From Nectonema munidae (Eukaryota; Nematomorpha; Nectonematoida; Nectonematidae): a stretch of 64,000 bases of DNA. Shown one piece after another: positions 45,844-59,053 of the stretch. The notes under the pieces were generated by a model that worked only from the letters and a program-made list of their open reading frames with translations, had not been told where the DNA came from and did no database searches. The stretch covers positions 62,001 through 126,000 of the forward strand of contig JAUIRK010001031.1 in assembly GCA_030549495.1 (NCBI GenBank), written 5' to 3'. Within the stretch, counting starts at the first letter, position 1; every line of letters starts with the position of its first letter. Position numbers and translations under genes: made by a program.

Positions 45844-47350
45844 AGTGTAAATTAAACTCTGATAGTAGAGTGATTTTATATTTGTGTTGGAAATTGTAAC
45901 AGATTAAATGTTAAAATTTCTCAAAATGTAACAAGCGTTAAAGTTCAAAAATAGCAAATATAAAAATTATGCACCTCTCATCTGCCAATTACGAATAAAA
46001 CTGAAAAATACAAAATTATAAAAAAAATCCAATTTTATTTGTAATTACAATGGTAATGACGCCCATGGAATATGCATCAATTTGATAAGATGCATGGTCG
46101 AATAATTCAAAAGTTATAAGCAATATAAAAACTCATTTAAGCATGTTGAAAACTTGCATAGGTTTACCAATTCATAAACTTGATAACTATAACTCACGAT
46201 GTGATAAAATGCATGCACTTAATTGCGATATCTACTTGTGTTAATATTAAACACTCCTCCGGCTTTCAAAAAAAAATAAATAGGCTGCTTTATGATCACA
46301 TATATATGTCGAACTATAATAATGAACTTTTATATGTTATTTGAAAATGGCCTGTGATGCAACTTTTAGATATTAATTATAATGTGAGATAGATAGCATT
46401 GGTGTGTGATTTCTTTATCGCACAATGTCGGTTCTTCGTTAAAAAATAGTAAAATTCTATTTCTCAACTATTTATAATATAAGCAATGTATTTTGAAAGC
46501 TCATAAAAAATGCTCTAATTTGTTATATCGCATGATACATTTGGTTGAGAAATGCGAAAGTTATAAGCGTTTTAATATTTGACTAAAATTTCAAATACGA
46601 ACACTACAAATAAACTAAGCGTACACTAACACGATAAAATAAACCACACACGCGTGCTAAAGATGTGGTTCACAAACGCGTAATGCAACTTGTGTTAATC
46701 TTTCTTCGCATGGTTATGCGTTAGAATCAATACTGTGATTTATTCTTCGCACACTGTCGGTATAAATATAACGAATGCCCTTCGTTAAAAATCAGAAAGG
46801 TGGTATCTAAACTAAATAAAAATTGTTTTGAAATAAAAGTGGACTAGGATTAATCAACACAACTTTTAGATTCGATTGATATTTTTCACTTCAAAAATAA
46901 TTTAAAATTTATTAGAAAAACATTATTATGACCCATAAAAAGTAAAAATATATATATTTATTTTCGACAGTGTTCTTTAACTATGATATTTTAAAATATA
47001 AAAAACCATATTCTACCTTTGTTAATATGAAATATTGAAAAAATAATATATAAATTCATCACGTTAATTATTGGTATTTTTGGAACTAGATAAAAGTTGT
47101 TTGACCTCACATAAAAGCAGATTTTGGTAAAAGTGGTCCCTTTTTTTTACTAAAATTTAGAACAAATTTATCGAAGTAAAGTCTAGTTATCAGTAAAATT
47201 TAAAAACTTTTGCAAAAATAAATTATTCTAGTGTATGCAGCAAACGATTAACTTTCAAATGATATATAAATCATGAAAAAGAAATATTGAAAAACGGTTA
47301 AATTTTTTCTGCAAATTAGTAAAAATTTCCAAAAAATCATCATATTATTA
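45844..47350. other. AT-rich gene-free stretch
   Basis: No gene. CTTCGTTAAAAA with CGCACA(A/C)TGTCGGT occurs twice (near 46420 and 46750), suggesting an old local duplication. Confidence 0.5.
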
Positions 47351-48419
47351 GTAGTAGTAGTCAATTTGTCCACTTTCACTTGTACCCTTGCCTCGATCTT
47401 AATCGAAGTCTCCTTTTTATGTTTTTCAAAAATGGGGATTTCTTCAACTCCAATATTTTCTCAAAGTTTTAGCTCAAAACCTAATTCCTAATTTTTTTGT
47501 TTTACTTCACTCATTTATACATTTTACCATAATTTTCACTATATCTTTCGCAACCCCAAGCATACACTTTCAGCATAAAACTTTTAATCCCACACCAACC
47601 CACTACATCTCGTCATATCCATGACCTCACAAACGAAACGCTCTAGACATGATTCCATCATCTCGCACTTCCCCTCTAAATTATCGCAGATCTCTTTGAT
47701 CAATTGATCTCCGAAATCACAATCCCCGCAGAACATCTCATTACTCTACACAAATTAAAAACGGAAGTTCTTCTGACACACTCAGATAAAATCGGAAAAC
47801 ATGCGAATTTCTCTAACAACGCCCACTCAGACCCTAGACCCACTATAACATATACGCAAGCTCTCAACACCAAATCTCAATCATCACCTGCACAATCTAC
47901 ACCTGCTCATCGCACAACCAAATCCATCATACATCATATCTCCATCTTTTCACTCATTACCAAAACCAAAAAATCATTAATTTCATCAATACGACTCCTC
48001 TACATATAACAAATGCCCATTTCGCATACAACACATCAAAAACCTAAGCGATACACATTCTAACATAATCAAAAACTTTTTATGCTAAACATACTGCATA
48101 TCAACACTAATCATTGCACCCTTGTCTGGTAAAACCTACTTAATGTTTTATGCTCTTCCTTTTACGACGTTTTTTCTCTCAATGAACCTTACATACACAA
48201 ATTTTCTTTTCCATCACATACGAATGATTACATCTCTCTTTACATTACACGTCTAACTTACTACTCCGCACGTATACTTATAAGGTCCACACTACGTTTC
48301 ACATTCGTTAGGCAATCCTCATCACAGCAATACTCACCTCTTTCCAATACAAAAGCATTCACAGACGAATTTACACACGCTCTAAATAAAGCCAAGACAT
48401 ACATAGCATCGCTCTCAAG

Positions 48420-48970
48420 CTCATATCATTTGATAATTTCAACACACTGCAACGCTCGATCTCTTCTTTGGGGTGTGAAAGAAAATATACACGGCATGCA
48501 ATCTCTCTTTTTCAACACATAATACAATCTACACATATGCGATAACTCCAAAAACTCAACCTTTCTCAAAATTGTCCAAAATAACATGGGTTCATCACAC
48601 ATTGATGTCACTCTTGCTACACCAAACACATACAATCTCATTTCCAACTGGGCCATCTCAGATCAACCATCCGCATCCGACCACCACTAGATTACGTTTC
48701 AGTTCGATTTCACTCCAGCCTCTCATACGTGCCCTCCAACAGCATCGGTAAAGCACATTCACTGGCTCACATTCCTGCGAACACTCGTTACAAATCTACC
48801 GAAACACACACCTGCACTATCTACCTCCACCGAATTAGACGCTGCAGCACTCAAAATCAACAACAAGATTTCATCTGACATTTCTTGTTCCACCACCTCC
48901 GACCCCTACCTCCGAAGAAAACACGCTTACTTTTGGACTACAGCTTTAAACCAACAAAAACAAAATCTTC
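48420..48970 (+). pseudogene. R1/I-type LINE endonuclease C-part and linker
   Basis: Translation gives THCNARSLLWGVKENIHGMQ, then CDNSKNSTFL, SSHIDVTLATPNTYNLISNW and ISDQPSASDHH. This is the C-terminal half of an APE endonuclease (HIDVT..., SDH catalytic pair) as in R1-group LINEs. Interrupted by stops. The linker continues to the RT at 49080. Confidence 0.7.
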
Positions 48971-49079
48971 GCCATGCATTGAACATATTAAGAAAAGACC
49001 TCTCAGAGTCCAACATTTCATCTTACTCACAGACCCGAAATCTCTATCGATGCTCTCTTAAAAAGGCAAAGAGAGACGC

Positions 49080-49850
49080 TTGGATCAAATACACTTCCAA
49101 CGTAACATCCAACCCCTGGTCCTTAATAAAGACATCACAAAATCAAAAAAACATTCTGCGAAACTTAGTCACATTCTACCACATACAGACACTGACAAAA
49201 TTCTCAAGTATCTACCTTTCCTTTCATCCACCTTCCCCGCTGATGATCCTCACTCAGATGATTCTTATCACGATGCCTTACGCTCATTTTCACAAACACT
49301 TACATCCTCGCTAAGTCACTTTCAGTTTCCTCCTATTACATTAATAGAGCTATCTCAAGCAGTCAACTCAGTTAGAACTCCCAGCTTAGACCCAATTACA
49401 GCTACTCACATAAAAAAATCGTTTCATCTTCTACACACCCATCTGCTCCTCATATTCAATGCGTCTTTATACAACTCCTTTTTTCCTTCTATATGGAATA
49501 TAGGCAAACTCCTATTCCTACCCAAACCTAACAAAGATCTGTCCATTCTTAAAAACTGCCGTCCAATCACTATCCTCCTGACCTTAGACAAAATACTTGA
49601 AAAAATAACCAGAAAAAGATTAATTCATTACATTTCTAACAATAACCTCATACACCCATCACAGTTTGCTTATCTACCTCACAGAAATACCGAATCTGGC
49701 TTATCAAATCTCACTCAGTATCTAGATCACCCATATCTTCCTGAAAAACAGCTTCAGTTCTCCTTCTTGACATTAACAACGCATTCAACTAAGACTGGCA
49801 CCCTGCCATCATCCTCAACATCCATCGCAAGCAATACCCACGGTACATAA
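49080..49850 (+). pseudogene. R1/I-type LINE reverse transcriptase, N-terminal half
   Basis: A 256-codon frame with the pre-finger motif RTPSLDPITATHIKKSF, the strand GKLLFLPKPNKDLSILKN, CRPITILLTLDKILEKI and LIHPSQFAYLPHRNTESGLS. These are RT blocks 0-2A. The AFD-like block is shifted and the catalytic YxDD box is not in this frame. Confidence 0.85.
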
Positions 49851-50349
49851 TTAAGTTCATCAACAACTACCTACAGAATCGTTGCCTAATCTTTCGACAT
49901 AAGTCTCTTCGCGCAGTCCATTCATTCTCTCTTCATTTGCTCACCCTTCCACACTCACCTTTCTGCACAAAATTAGCCTTCTGATAATTTCCAAAGCGCA
50001 TCTCACAACACCTACGTCCATCTTAGAAATTGTGCTAAAATGCACACCTTTACTAATCCAACTAAAAGATACACTTATCCGTCGCTACATCATACCGGTC
50101 ATTACTACCTCCAACCTCAGCCTTTCCTGTACACATACTACACGACCTCTCACACTTCTATACAAAAACAGTCCTGTTGCACGCACATCACTACCCCAGC
50201 TATACAGGCATCTGATGCATCCAAATGTACACCCAACCACACTATTACACCCTTCTTTGCCTCTCCCGTTTAACATAATAATTCTCACAACCAAAAAGCT
50301 TGCAGCTACGCACATAAAGCACCTAAGACTACACTCTACTTTCCCTACC

Positions 50350-50530
50350 TTGAGAATTTTCACTGACGCTGCCAAAACACGGAAAAAATGTGCTTTGCTT
50401 TTCACTTTGGTGACTCTCTATCTTCTTTTCTCTCTATAGGTTTTTCCTTGAAACGCCCCACCACAAAATACGACGCCGAATATCAAGCAATTATCGTCTC
50501 ATGCGAGCATATCTTACAACACATCAACGC
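50350..50530 (+). pseudogene. RNase H-like tail of the R1/I-type LINE
   Basis: IFTDAAKTRKK (first Asp, normally TDGS), then in another frame GFSLKRPTTKYDAEYQAI, the Glu-containing AE..AI motif. Short and broken. Confidence 0.5.
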
Positions 50531-50540
50531 ATAATTTCAA

Positions 50541-51715
50541 AGTTGTGTTTTGGACTTTTATGTAGAATTTTTGGAATGTAACTTTCAATATGTATGTAAA
50601 ATATTTTTTGAAAATTTTTATTTTAAGTATGTTTTTTTTAGCATTTTACGATTTATACATTTAAATATATAATAAGGTCTGGCAAGTTGTCTCCCAGGAG
50701 ATCTTCCCAAACCTCTAATATAGCCCTGTCGCCTGACTCTAAGTAAAGGGAGCGGGCAAAATTGTTTTTAATGTAGCTGGACCATAAGAGTGTATACATT
50801 TATATATTTCAATGGGGTTCCAAGAGGGGGGGGGAGGTCAAAATTTCACATATGTTTATTATCACCATTAGAATAAATAAAGTAGCTTTTTTAGAGTTTT
50901 CTTCTCTAGATAATGATAAGTCATGAAAAGTTGATATTTTTCCAATTTCTATACCGGAGAATATAAGAATATGAGGACACCTTTCAACAAAAATTTGTAT
51001 TATAAAGATTTATAACATTATATAAACAACCACATCTAACCTACATTATTTCATATGTAGTTTTTAAAGATTTCTGATTCTCGAGGTTTATTACATAATT
51101 CGAAGCCTCAGCGCTTGATTCAATGTATGAAAGTGTAACTCTCACACACAAAGCGTGAAAATTAAAAAGTATGCAAAAGAAATGAAAAATTGCATTTCAA
51201 AAAATATATTTTTAAAAATTTTTATTTTGTTTTTTTTCTGTTTGTTATGTTTCATACATAAAATGAATATACTTTTTAAACATAATGTAATTTTAATTTA
51301 AAATCAAAATAGTTAATATTATAAAAGGAATTTAATAATATTCTGAAGTAAATTAATTAATTTGACTACATTTTTAAATATATATTTATAACTTTTTGGG
51401 TTCCCTATATTTTATTTAAACCACGATGTTTTCCAGGGATTGATGAGAGGATCAGGGCTGGATTTAGCTTTCAGCATAATTAATACGTGTTTTGAGGAAT
51501 AAAAAAAGTGGGAGCAAAGTAGATTTATTTTAAAAATAATAACAGCAAATTTTCTTTTACTTGTTTACCGCCATTTAAGCATATGAATTTTTATTTTGTT
51601 TTAGCAAATCTCATTTAGAATTAAAATTTTTTGCTGTCAAAAGTTGATTGATGTAAAATTAGAGGATTTAAATAGTAATTTTTTAGTTGAACTTAGCAGT
51701 TTTATTCTTGTGCTC
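50541..51715. other. LINE 3' flank and AT-rich spacer
   Basis: Bases 50670-50790 are GC-richer (CTGGCAAGTTGTCTCCCAGG) and may be LINE 3' UTR. The remainder is AT-rich with no gene. Confidence 0.45.
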
Positions 51716-51719
51716 TTTA

Positions 51720-52020
51720 AATTTAGTGAAACCAAAATGTAAAAACAGAATTTAGTCATGCTGAACTTTATAAAATACTTTTAGAAGATAATATTGAATG
51801 TGCCTTTACAAATGTAGACATTGGCTTTCATATATTTTAATAATCTTTACAAATTGTTCAACTAAACGCTCATTTTCTCATTTGAAGGATATTAAGAATT
51901 GTATTAGAACTACTATCAATCAAGGCAAGTTTACTATTTTTATATTACTAAAGACCTACTCCCATCATATTCCAAATTATAGAAATATGTCACATTTCAA
52001 AATTTTCTAAAAAAAACCTG
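51720..52020 (+). pseudogene. hAT transposase C-terminal fragment
   Basis: Encodes CSTKRSFSHLKDIKNCIRTT followed by INQGKFTIFIL, the hAT dimerisation motif (A-ERSFS-L---K---R). An upstream frame gives TNVDIGFHIF. Only the last 80 or so residues of a ZMYM1-type hAT remain. Confidence 0.65.
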
Positions 52021-52239
52021 ATATTATTTTCATACCAAAGGTGAACGACCTAAATCTTCACTACACTTTTTCCAAACCGGCTAGATTTAGGGGTAGAATT
52101 TTAAAAAGAAATCAATATGTTAAAATTTTAATTAGTTAAAACTTTCTATAAAGCCATCTTAAATTTGTTGACAAATACCTTTGCATTCTTTATTTGTGTA
52201 TATAGGATAATAAAATAGTTACGCAATTTTAATATGATC

Positions 52240-53250
52240 CTTGTGATTGATGCAGGACTACCATTTTGTCAATGTTTTGTGTCAAAGTTGTTAGGGAAGG
52301 ACGTAAATCAACTTTATTCTACATCAAGACGATATATGATGTATCACTCTATCGAAACTTGATTCTACTAAATTCAATGTGGGGAAAGCAATTAAACTTT
52401 TTTCCACAATAGTGGATACCTTTAAGATATTTCATCATTCATCCAAATCTTTAGGTATCCTCTGTACCTAAATCTTGAGTTTGCTGCTATGTTGTTCTGA
52501 AGTTTAATAACGATTTCCCATTTTATTATGCAACTCCTTCAGATAATTAACATAAACAAGTAAGTCATCAACAATAATTTGTGCAGATATGCTAGCTAAA
52601 GAAGGAATCTGCAAATTCTCGTCTTGCAAGAATTGACCAGAAAATCTTCAGTTTTCCATTGAATGTCTTAATTGCTTCTCTGCAAGAAAACAAAGTGTAA
52701 TTACTTTTTCAAGTTCTTTGCCGAGTATATTTAGCTTTTAAAATATATCAGTTATGTAAAAAATATCATTTTTTTGCATCAATAAGTTTCTTTGCAAGCT
52801 TTGTACCACTAAAAAAATATAAAACAGTGCCCAAAGTGAAATGAAGCGATGTAGACAATTACCCTTGGACCCCATCTAATTTTATATGCAAAATAAGCCG
52901 TTTAAACTCCCGTCATTGTTTTTACATAATTCTTGAAAAATTCGATCTTGCAGTGCACTTTTTAAATCAAATTGACAGCTTTTATAACTTGAATAAGTGC
53001 CCCATTCAAACGTTCAGCTAATTGTTTAGCAACGAGATGTTGTCGGTGAACAACACAATCAACAAAAAGTGCATCAGTAACAAATTTTTTCAAGTAAGTC
53101 ATAAATTCTTGATATTTTCCAAACATAGAAGTTTCACCTTTTGCTATCAGTTGTTAATTTAAAACAAAAAGTAATTCTTGACATGAGTCATTATTATTAA
53201 GAAATCTTATAAATGCCATTAACAATGCAGAGTTATCAGGAAGAGTTGAT
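52240..53250 (-). pseudogene. Decayed hAT transposase (ZBED/EPM2AIP1-like)
   Basis: The minus strand gives HRQHLVAKQLAERLNGALIQ, VIKAVNLIKSALQDRIFQEL, a KGNCLHRFISLW piece and ELHNKMGNRY. It matches the C/H-box region and following helix of the hAT group that contains ZBED and EPM2AIP1-like genes, where (V)HRQ(H/A)L and the RWLS-KGNCL--F motif are expected. Stops interrupt the frame. Confidence 0.65.
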
Positions 53251-53255
53251 TTGAC

Positions 53256-53627
53256 TTTTTACGCAATTCTTTGCAATCCCTGAAGTTTGGCGCACTCCTT
53301 CACAATCCCCAAAATTTTGAGCAATTCTTTAAATTAGTGCAATTCTTTGCAATTCACAAAGTTTGGCTCAATCTTTTGCAATGCTCAAATTTATAGGCAA
53401 TAATCCTTCGCAATCCCCAAAATTTGACTTCAAACTTTGGAGATTGCAAAAAATTTTATAGGATTGCAAAGAATTGCATTAAACTTAGATTGAGAAGAAT
53501 TGCGCAAAATTTTGGACATTGCAAAGATTGCATCAAATTTCGGGGATTGCGAAGGATTACGCAAGATTTTTGAGAGTATGAAGGAATTCGCCAAACTTCG
53601 GAGATTGGGAAGGATTGCGTAAAAAAG
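53256..53627. repeat. Palindromic minisatellite (two arms of about 185 bp)
   Basis: The left arm consists of about six 30-bp units (GCAATTCTTTGCAATCCCC with AAAATTTG). At 53436-53445 orientation flips, and the right arm carries the reverse-complement units. The outer ends also pair: TTTTTACGCAATTCTTTGCA with the complement of GGATTGCGTAAAAAA. The whole block could form one long hairpin. Confidence 0.85.
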
Positions 53628-53639
53628 TTAGACCCATAA

Positions 53640-55096
53640 TATAATGCATATCTTACTCATGCAATAAACTAGTTTTTAGGATTTCTGTTTTGAAGATAAA
53701 CCCTGTTTTTAGCTCTTTTTTATTTTTACTAGCAAATTTCTTTATTCTCTTTCTATATCTACTTTAAATTGTAAATTTATTAAATTATAAATGAATCTTG
53801 AAATTTTGCAGTTTTTTTATCTATAAGATTTTTTCGTCGCATATCATAAGTTATCTTGTATTATACGTTTTTGTTTTAGTAATGCTTATCTATTGAAGTG
53901 AATGTTACGTCACACGTTTCTTGCATGTGATGTTATTTTTTTGGCTGTTGTATTGAAGTAATGTATGACGTAATTATTTAAAACCATGTAAGAAATACAC
54001 TCTGTTATTTTTCTTCTATGCCTATGTCCTAAACTTCCCCACTCTTATTCTTGTTATGCATTTATTTATTTTGTAAGTATACTGGCTTTATTTCCTCAAT
54101 TTCTTTTTGGAAAATACACTTTAAGAATTGATTAATTCTTTCAACCTTTTTTCCCATTCGTTACTTTGCCATGAAAATAGGATTAAGAGTAAAAAATGAA
54201 CAGTAGTAATCTACTATTATTCGATATACCTAACATTCACAAAGATATTTTCATGATCTACTGTTCAAAGCACAAGTTTTATAAAGTATTTTTTAAAATT
54301 TTTTATTTATTCATGCCATTGTTGAATATCATTTTTCTTTATTATTGCTCTGTAGTATATAAATCACTATCAGCAAAAACTCAAAAGTATGTAATCGTAA
54401 TTGTAGCTTTTGAATTTTAAAATTTATCATTATTAAACCTTTGTGGTTTGGTGCTAAAATGTGCTAGTAGTGAACACACGCCTCCTATTGAACTGTCGAG
54501 AAGCAAGTGTTGTCACTAGACCTCGCTCGAATTTGGAAGAGCAAAACAGCATAGTTTTTGGGGGAATACATGCGGTTGCTCACTATTTTTGCAAAGCATA
54601 GCGAGATTTGTGTTGCCAGCATTAAGAATAAGTTATGCGTGTTAATTAAATGGCATTTATGATTTTGTGTTGTTATTTTACAAATATTTTAGGAAGGTAA
54701 GAAATGGCGTTTCGAATTGTTCAGTAGAAAGCAGTGATTAATTGGAGAGTAGCCACAAAAGTTAAGATACGCCTACAAAATTTGAACGCGAACACTTTTT
54801 CATCACCTTCTCTATTCGCTGATACATGATGTCGTGAATTTTAATTAGTCTTCACTTTGTTCATAAAGTTTCTCTTTGATAACAATTAATAAACACTTTT
54901 GTATCAGCAACTTCTTGTAGCAGTAGGAGTCAAGCAAGTCCTATCAAATATACCATTTTTCTACTTAACGAAATTACATGCTGATGTTCGTGATTTTGCT
55001 AAGTCGAATCGTGATCTTGCGTAACTTTTCCTTCCCATCCTGTGCAATGCTTGATTATTATCTTTCATAAATCTTCCTAAAAATTCCCATTCTTTT
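53640..55096. other. Upstream region of USP32
   Basis: No gene. GTTACGTCAC at 53901 and TGACGTAA at 53966 are CRE-like sites. No TATA box close to the USP32 start was recognised. The short frame at 54196-54420 is low-complexity. Confidence 0.45.
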
Positions 55097-58000
55097 ATGG
55101 GCGGAAAAGAGTCCAAAATCTTGAATAAATCGCATGAGGAGTTTGTCCAAAAGCTTAGCTTGAAAGAAAAAGCCAAGTTAAATGCGGTTCTTTTTCAATT
55201 AAGCAATTTTACGGACTTCCTTGATGCTGTAGCTTTTCAAAAATTCTTTTTCCCTAACTACTTTCCATCAAAAATCACTTCATACCTCTACAACACTTTT
55301 AGGGCTCAAGAAAAAGGTGTAAATATCAAAACATGCATGTCCCTTTACTCCGTTATCACAAAAGGCAATAAATTGGAGAAAAGTAAGTTTTGTTTTGTTC
55401 TTTTTGGTGGCACGATAAATAAAGACATAAATATAGAAAGTATTCCTTCTGTTTTTTACGAAGTTGAAAAAAACTTCGGTACGTTTGTTTTTCGATGCTT
55501 CAAAAATAGTACTAGCCTTTTATTCGATGATTTCAGCGAAGTACTTACTCACAATTATTTGTTGCTCTCTGTCACCAAATTTATTTTCAATCTTCCAAGC
55601 GAAAAATGTTCCCTTTTCACGAATCCCTCTTCGAGATCATTTTCGCAAACATTAGCGGGAGTGACGCATCTATCTGAAGAAGAAGTACACTCTCTAGAAA
55701 AGCACTACTTCAAGATAGTCAAAGAATCCAGGAATGGAGCTCTGGACCTTGGAGCATTTGACTCACTCATGACACATGAAATCAAGTGCTGCAATTTGGT
55801 CAAGTGCTTGTTCGCTGCCTTCGACGTTAACCTTGATAATGTCATCGATTTTAAAGAGTTGTGTTGTGGTATATCTGCCTGTTGTAGAGGTCCTGAAATT
55901 GAAAAGCAAAAGTTTTGCTTCAAGATCTTTGATGAGAACAGGGACGGATTTTTGAGCCTTTTTGAACTCAAAACCCTCCTCTCTTGTCTAATTGAAATAT
56001 CAAAAAGCAGTCAAGTAAGCTCTTCTTTTTCAGGAATGTGTAAGATTATGAATTACACTGTAGAAGAGTTGTTCGACGAAATTATGGCAAAGTTAGATAA
56101 GTCTTCCCAAGAATCCATATCAATTGCGGATTACATATTTTGGGCTAATAAGCATCAAATTTCTTTGAATCTTTTGCACGTCCTTGAAGAAGTTTGCCAT
56201 ATATGTATGCATTTTTTTTAAATATTTCATCTTTGTTTATTCCTAAATTTGTTTCTATTCATATTTAACAGCTCTTGGACTTAAACCCGCAGATAGTGCT
56301 ATAGAAGGGGCTGTGGTGAAAAGGTTTGTCAATCGAAGTAGGTCAAAGGAAGCATTAGTTGGTGAAATATTTTGCATAATCTCAAGTGAATGGTGGAGTT
56401 TATGGCATCAGTACGTTTCTACTCCTCCATTAAACATAAATGATATCATAAATAAACGAGGCAATGTTAATAAAGTAGCTGAATCTCCGAAGTCGCCTAG
56501 AAGATTCAAAAATCTTAAGGTGGCTAGTTTGAATAATCTCAACTTGGAGACGGCCTCTAATAACATCTCGGATATATCCCCTACGACAAAGATTAAACTT
56601 GGTAAAAGACACTCATTAAAGCGCGTTTTGAGCAGTACACTCGCATTCAATTTACATGAAAGCAATGTTCTCCCTAAATCCTATTCAAATTCCCTTCCCA
56701 AAAATATGTCGTCTTGTTCTCTTAGCGAAAATCTCTTGATTAGATCGAATAATTTGAAAAATAATTCTCTCTTTTCAATCGCTATCAAAGGTAATCACAG
56801 AAGGTTTTCTTCTCTTCCACTCATAACGGATTCCACTCCTTCACTCATTAACCTTAATAACAGTGAAGTTTCTACACCAGAAGAACCAACTGATAGGAAA
56901 AATGATTGGTCCTTGAAATCGATTACTGAAACCTTTAAATCGAACAAGATCACCAAAAGGCCAACCGCGATTGACAATTCCTCTATTATTTTACAAAAAT
57001 CAAAATTTTTAGATATTTCCAAGTTTGGTGCAATTTTAAAGCCGAATATCAAGGAAAATGTGCACTATATTGTTATTCCGCAACCACTATGGCATGCTCT
57101 TGATCGCTGGTATAGTTCCAATTCTCCCAAAATTTCTAGGACTGTTATTCGTTTTGAAAATTTGGAGCCTTTTTTGGAAATTTATCCTGTAATTCTACAC
57201 TTTTGGAAGTACAATTTTCACAATCTCAATGCTAGAAGTGATACCTTCTCAAATAATATAACGTCATCAAAACTTCATGCCAATCACCAAGCAAAGGAGG
57301 GTGAGTAAAATTACAATCCATTTTATTTGTAATTTTGTCTAAATATGGTGTTTTATATGGATTTGACCTTTTTATAGGAAGACGCAATATTTTTATAATA
57401 GAGTCAATAAAACTATTTTTTCAAAAAGTTAACTTACAAAAGGACAATAGTCTTTTAAATTAATTTAAAATTTAATTTTTATGCTTTAATATTAATCGAA
57501 TGCTTCCTTTCCTTTTAAAGGTTCAGAGCAGAGATTCCCAAAGTTTTCCAACCTTTTATAGGATACGCGCCAAATATAGTGTTTTCTAATGATGATGCTC
57601 CAAAAAAATTTTTATTCTCTTATCTGAATTTTAAATCTTGAATTTAAAATTTTAATTTCTTTTCCATCATTTATGTAAAAACTGTTAAAAAGTGCTTTTA
57701 TTATGGATTCGTGAGATTTTCTCGCCATCAAAGATCTCAAAAGGAAGTTTTTAAGGTCCAGGGGGCGTTTTGAAATTCTTAGTGAGCGCTGTGAAAACTT
57801 ATGAAAAATAAGTATTGGGTATAAAATTTTTTTCTTGCTTGAAGCAAAGAAATCTTTTGTATAATTTATGATATAGTTATATTCTGCAAAATAATTGATA
57901 TAAGTAGCTACGAATTTTGGATATCCAAAAAGGTACAAGTTCTCTTCCCATTAAAATATTTATATTCTTTTCACGGGTGAATAAAATCGATTAAGTGCTG

Positions 58001-59022
58001 TATAAAATTTTAAGTAATGAAAGAAAGCGTGTAGATAATGTGAGAGTGGTGATGTGAGAATTAGTTGCAGTGATATAAAAGCGTTCATTTCAATTTGGAA
58101 GATAAACCCCAAACTTAAGTCATTAACTTAAACTCAAAGTCTATTCTTTTTTTTATTATTCTGAAACCACATTTATTTTATAAGTAAGGGGTCTTTCTTT
58201 GAAGTATGTCGGCTAAGAGGCTTTGAAGTAATTTCGTTTAGGGGCTATTTCTTTGAAAAATGTCTGCTAAGGGGCTGTTGAGTGGGAAACGTTTTTAAAG
58301 CACAGGCCTAGAGTGAAGTTGGGTCGTTTTTTAGAATATTTGGGTGTTGGAAAAAGGAGTTTCAGTCAATTCTGCGAGACCTTATTTTAAGGATAAGAAA
58401 GTTTGTATATCATTTATATATAGCTAGTAATTAAAGTGTATTTTTTTACTTTCTTTTTTCTATATAGTTATTAACACAATGCGAAATAAAAAGAGTATAG
58501 CGCATATATCACCAGTTAGCCTGCTTTCCTCATTAGAAGACATTAACCAACGCCTCTGTACTCTACTGAATATGAAGCCTTATTCCTTTAGATTTTGGTT
58601 ACTAAGCAACGATTCAAAGAATGCAGATATGATGTTTCTAGAAAATTTGCAACAAAAGGTATATGAGCTTAATAGTACGCATATTTTAATCGAAGTTAGA
58701 AATAGTGACTTTACCTGGCCTCAAGAAATGTTTTTGCTCTCTTTTATGAAAAAATCATCAATATTACCTACTTCCTATTCTTTTGGAGTTACAGGTATCG
58801 AATTTTATTTTGTTATTAAATTACATGCTCATATTTGCTAATTGTGTTAATTAATATACTAATTAGCCTGCTGTACAACGCTATCGCTTATAAAACATGT
58901 GATTTTTAATATTTGTGAAAAAATTGCTTCAAATCTTCATTCATTCTTTATGAAGTGATTTAATACTTTTAAGTAAATTGATATTGATGCATTTCATTTT
59001 GTATAATTGGTAAATAAAAGGC

Positions 59023-59053
<31 letters not shown>

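Larger units (their letters stand above)
47360..50540 (+). mobile_element. Non-LTR retrotransposon of R1/I type, C-rich, decayed
   Basis: Order on the plus strand: short ORF1-like frame (47704-48009), endonuclease part (48420-48700), reverse transcriptase (49080-49850) and an RNase H-like segment (50350-50530). The plus strand is strikingly C-rich and G-poor, unlike all neighbouring DNA. Stops and frame changes interrupt it, but many motifs are fresh, so it is probably younger than the LINE at 14.4-18.2 kb. RNase H after RT is typical of I, R1 and related clades. Confidence 0.8.

Noticed and set aside
50085-50405. 106-codon minus-strand frame across the second LINE
   Set aside because: Antisense shadow of the G-poor LINE strand, where antisense stops are rare.
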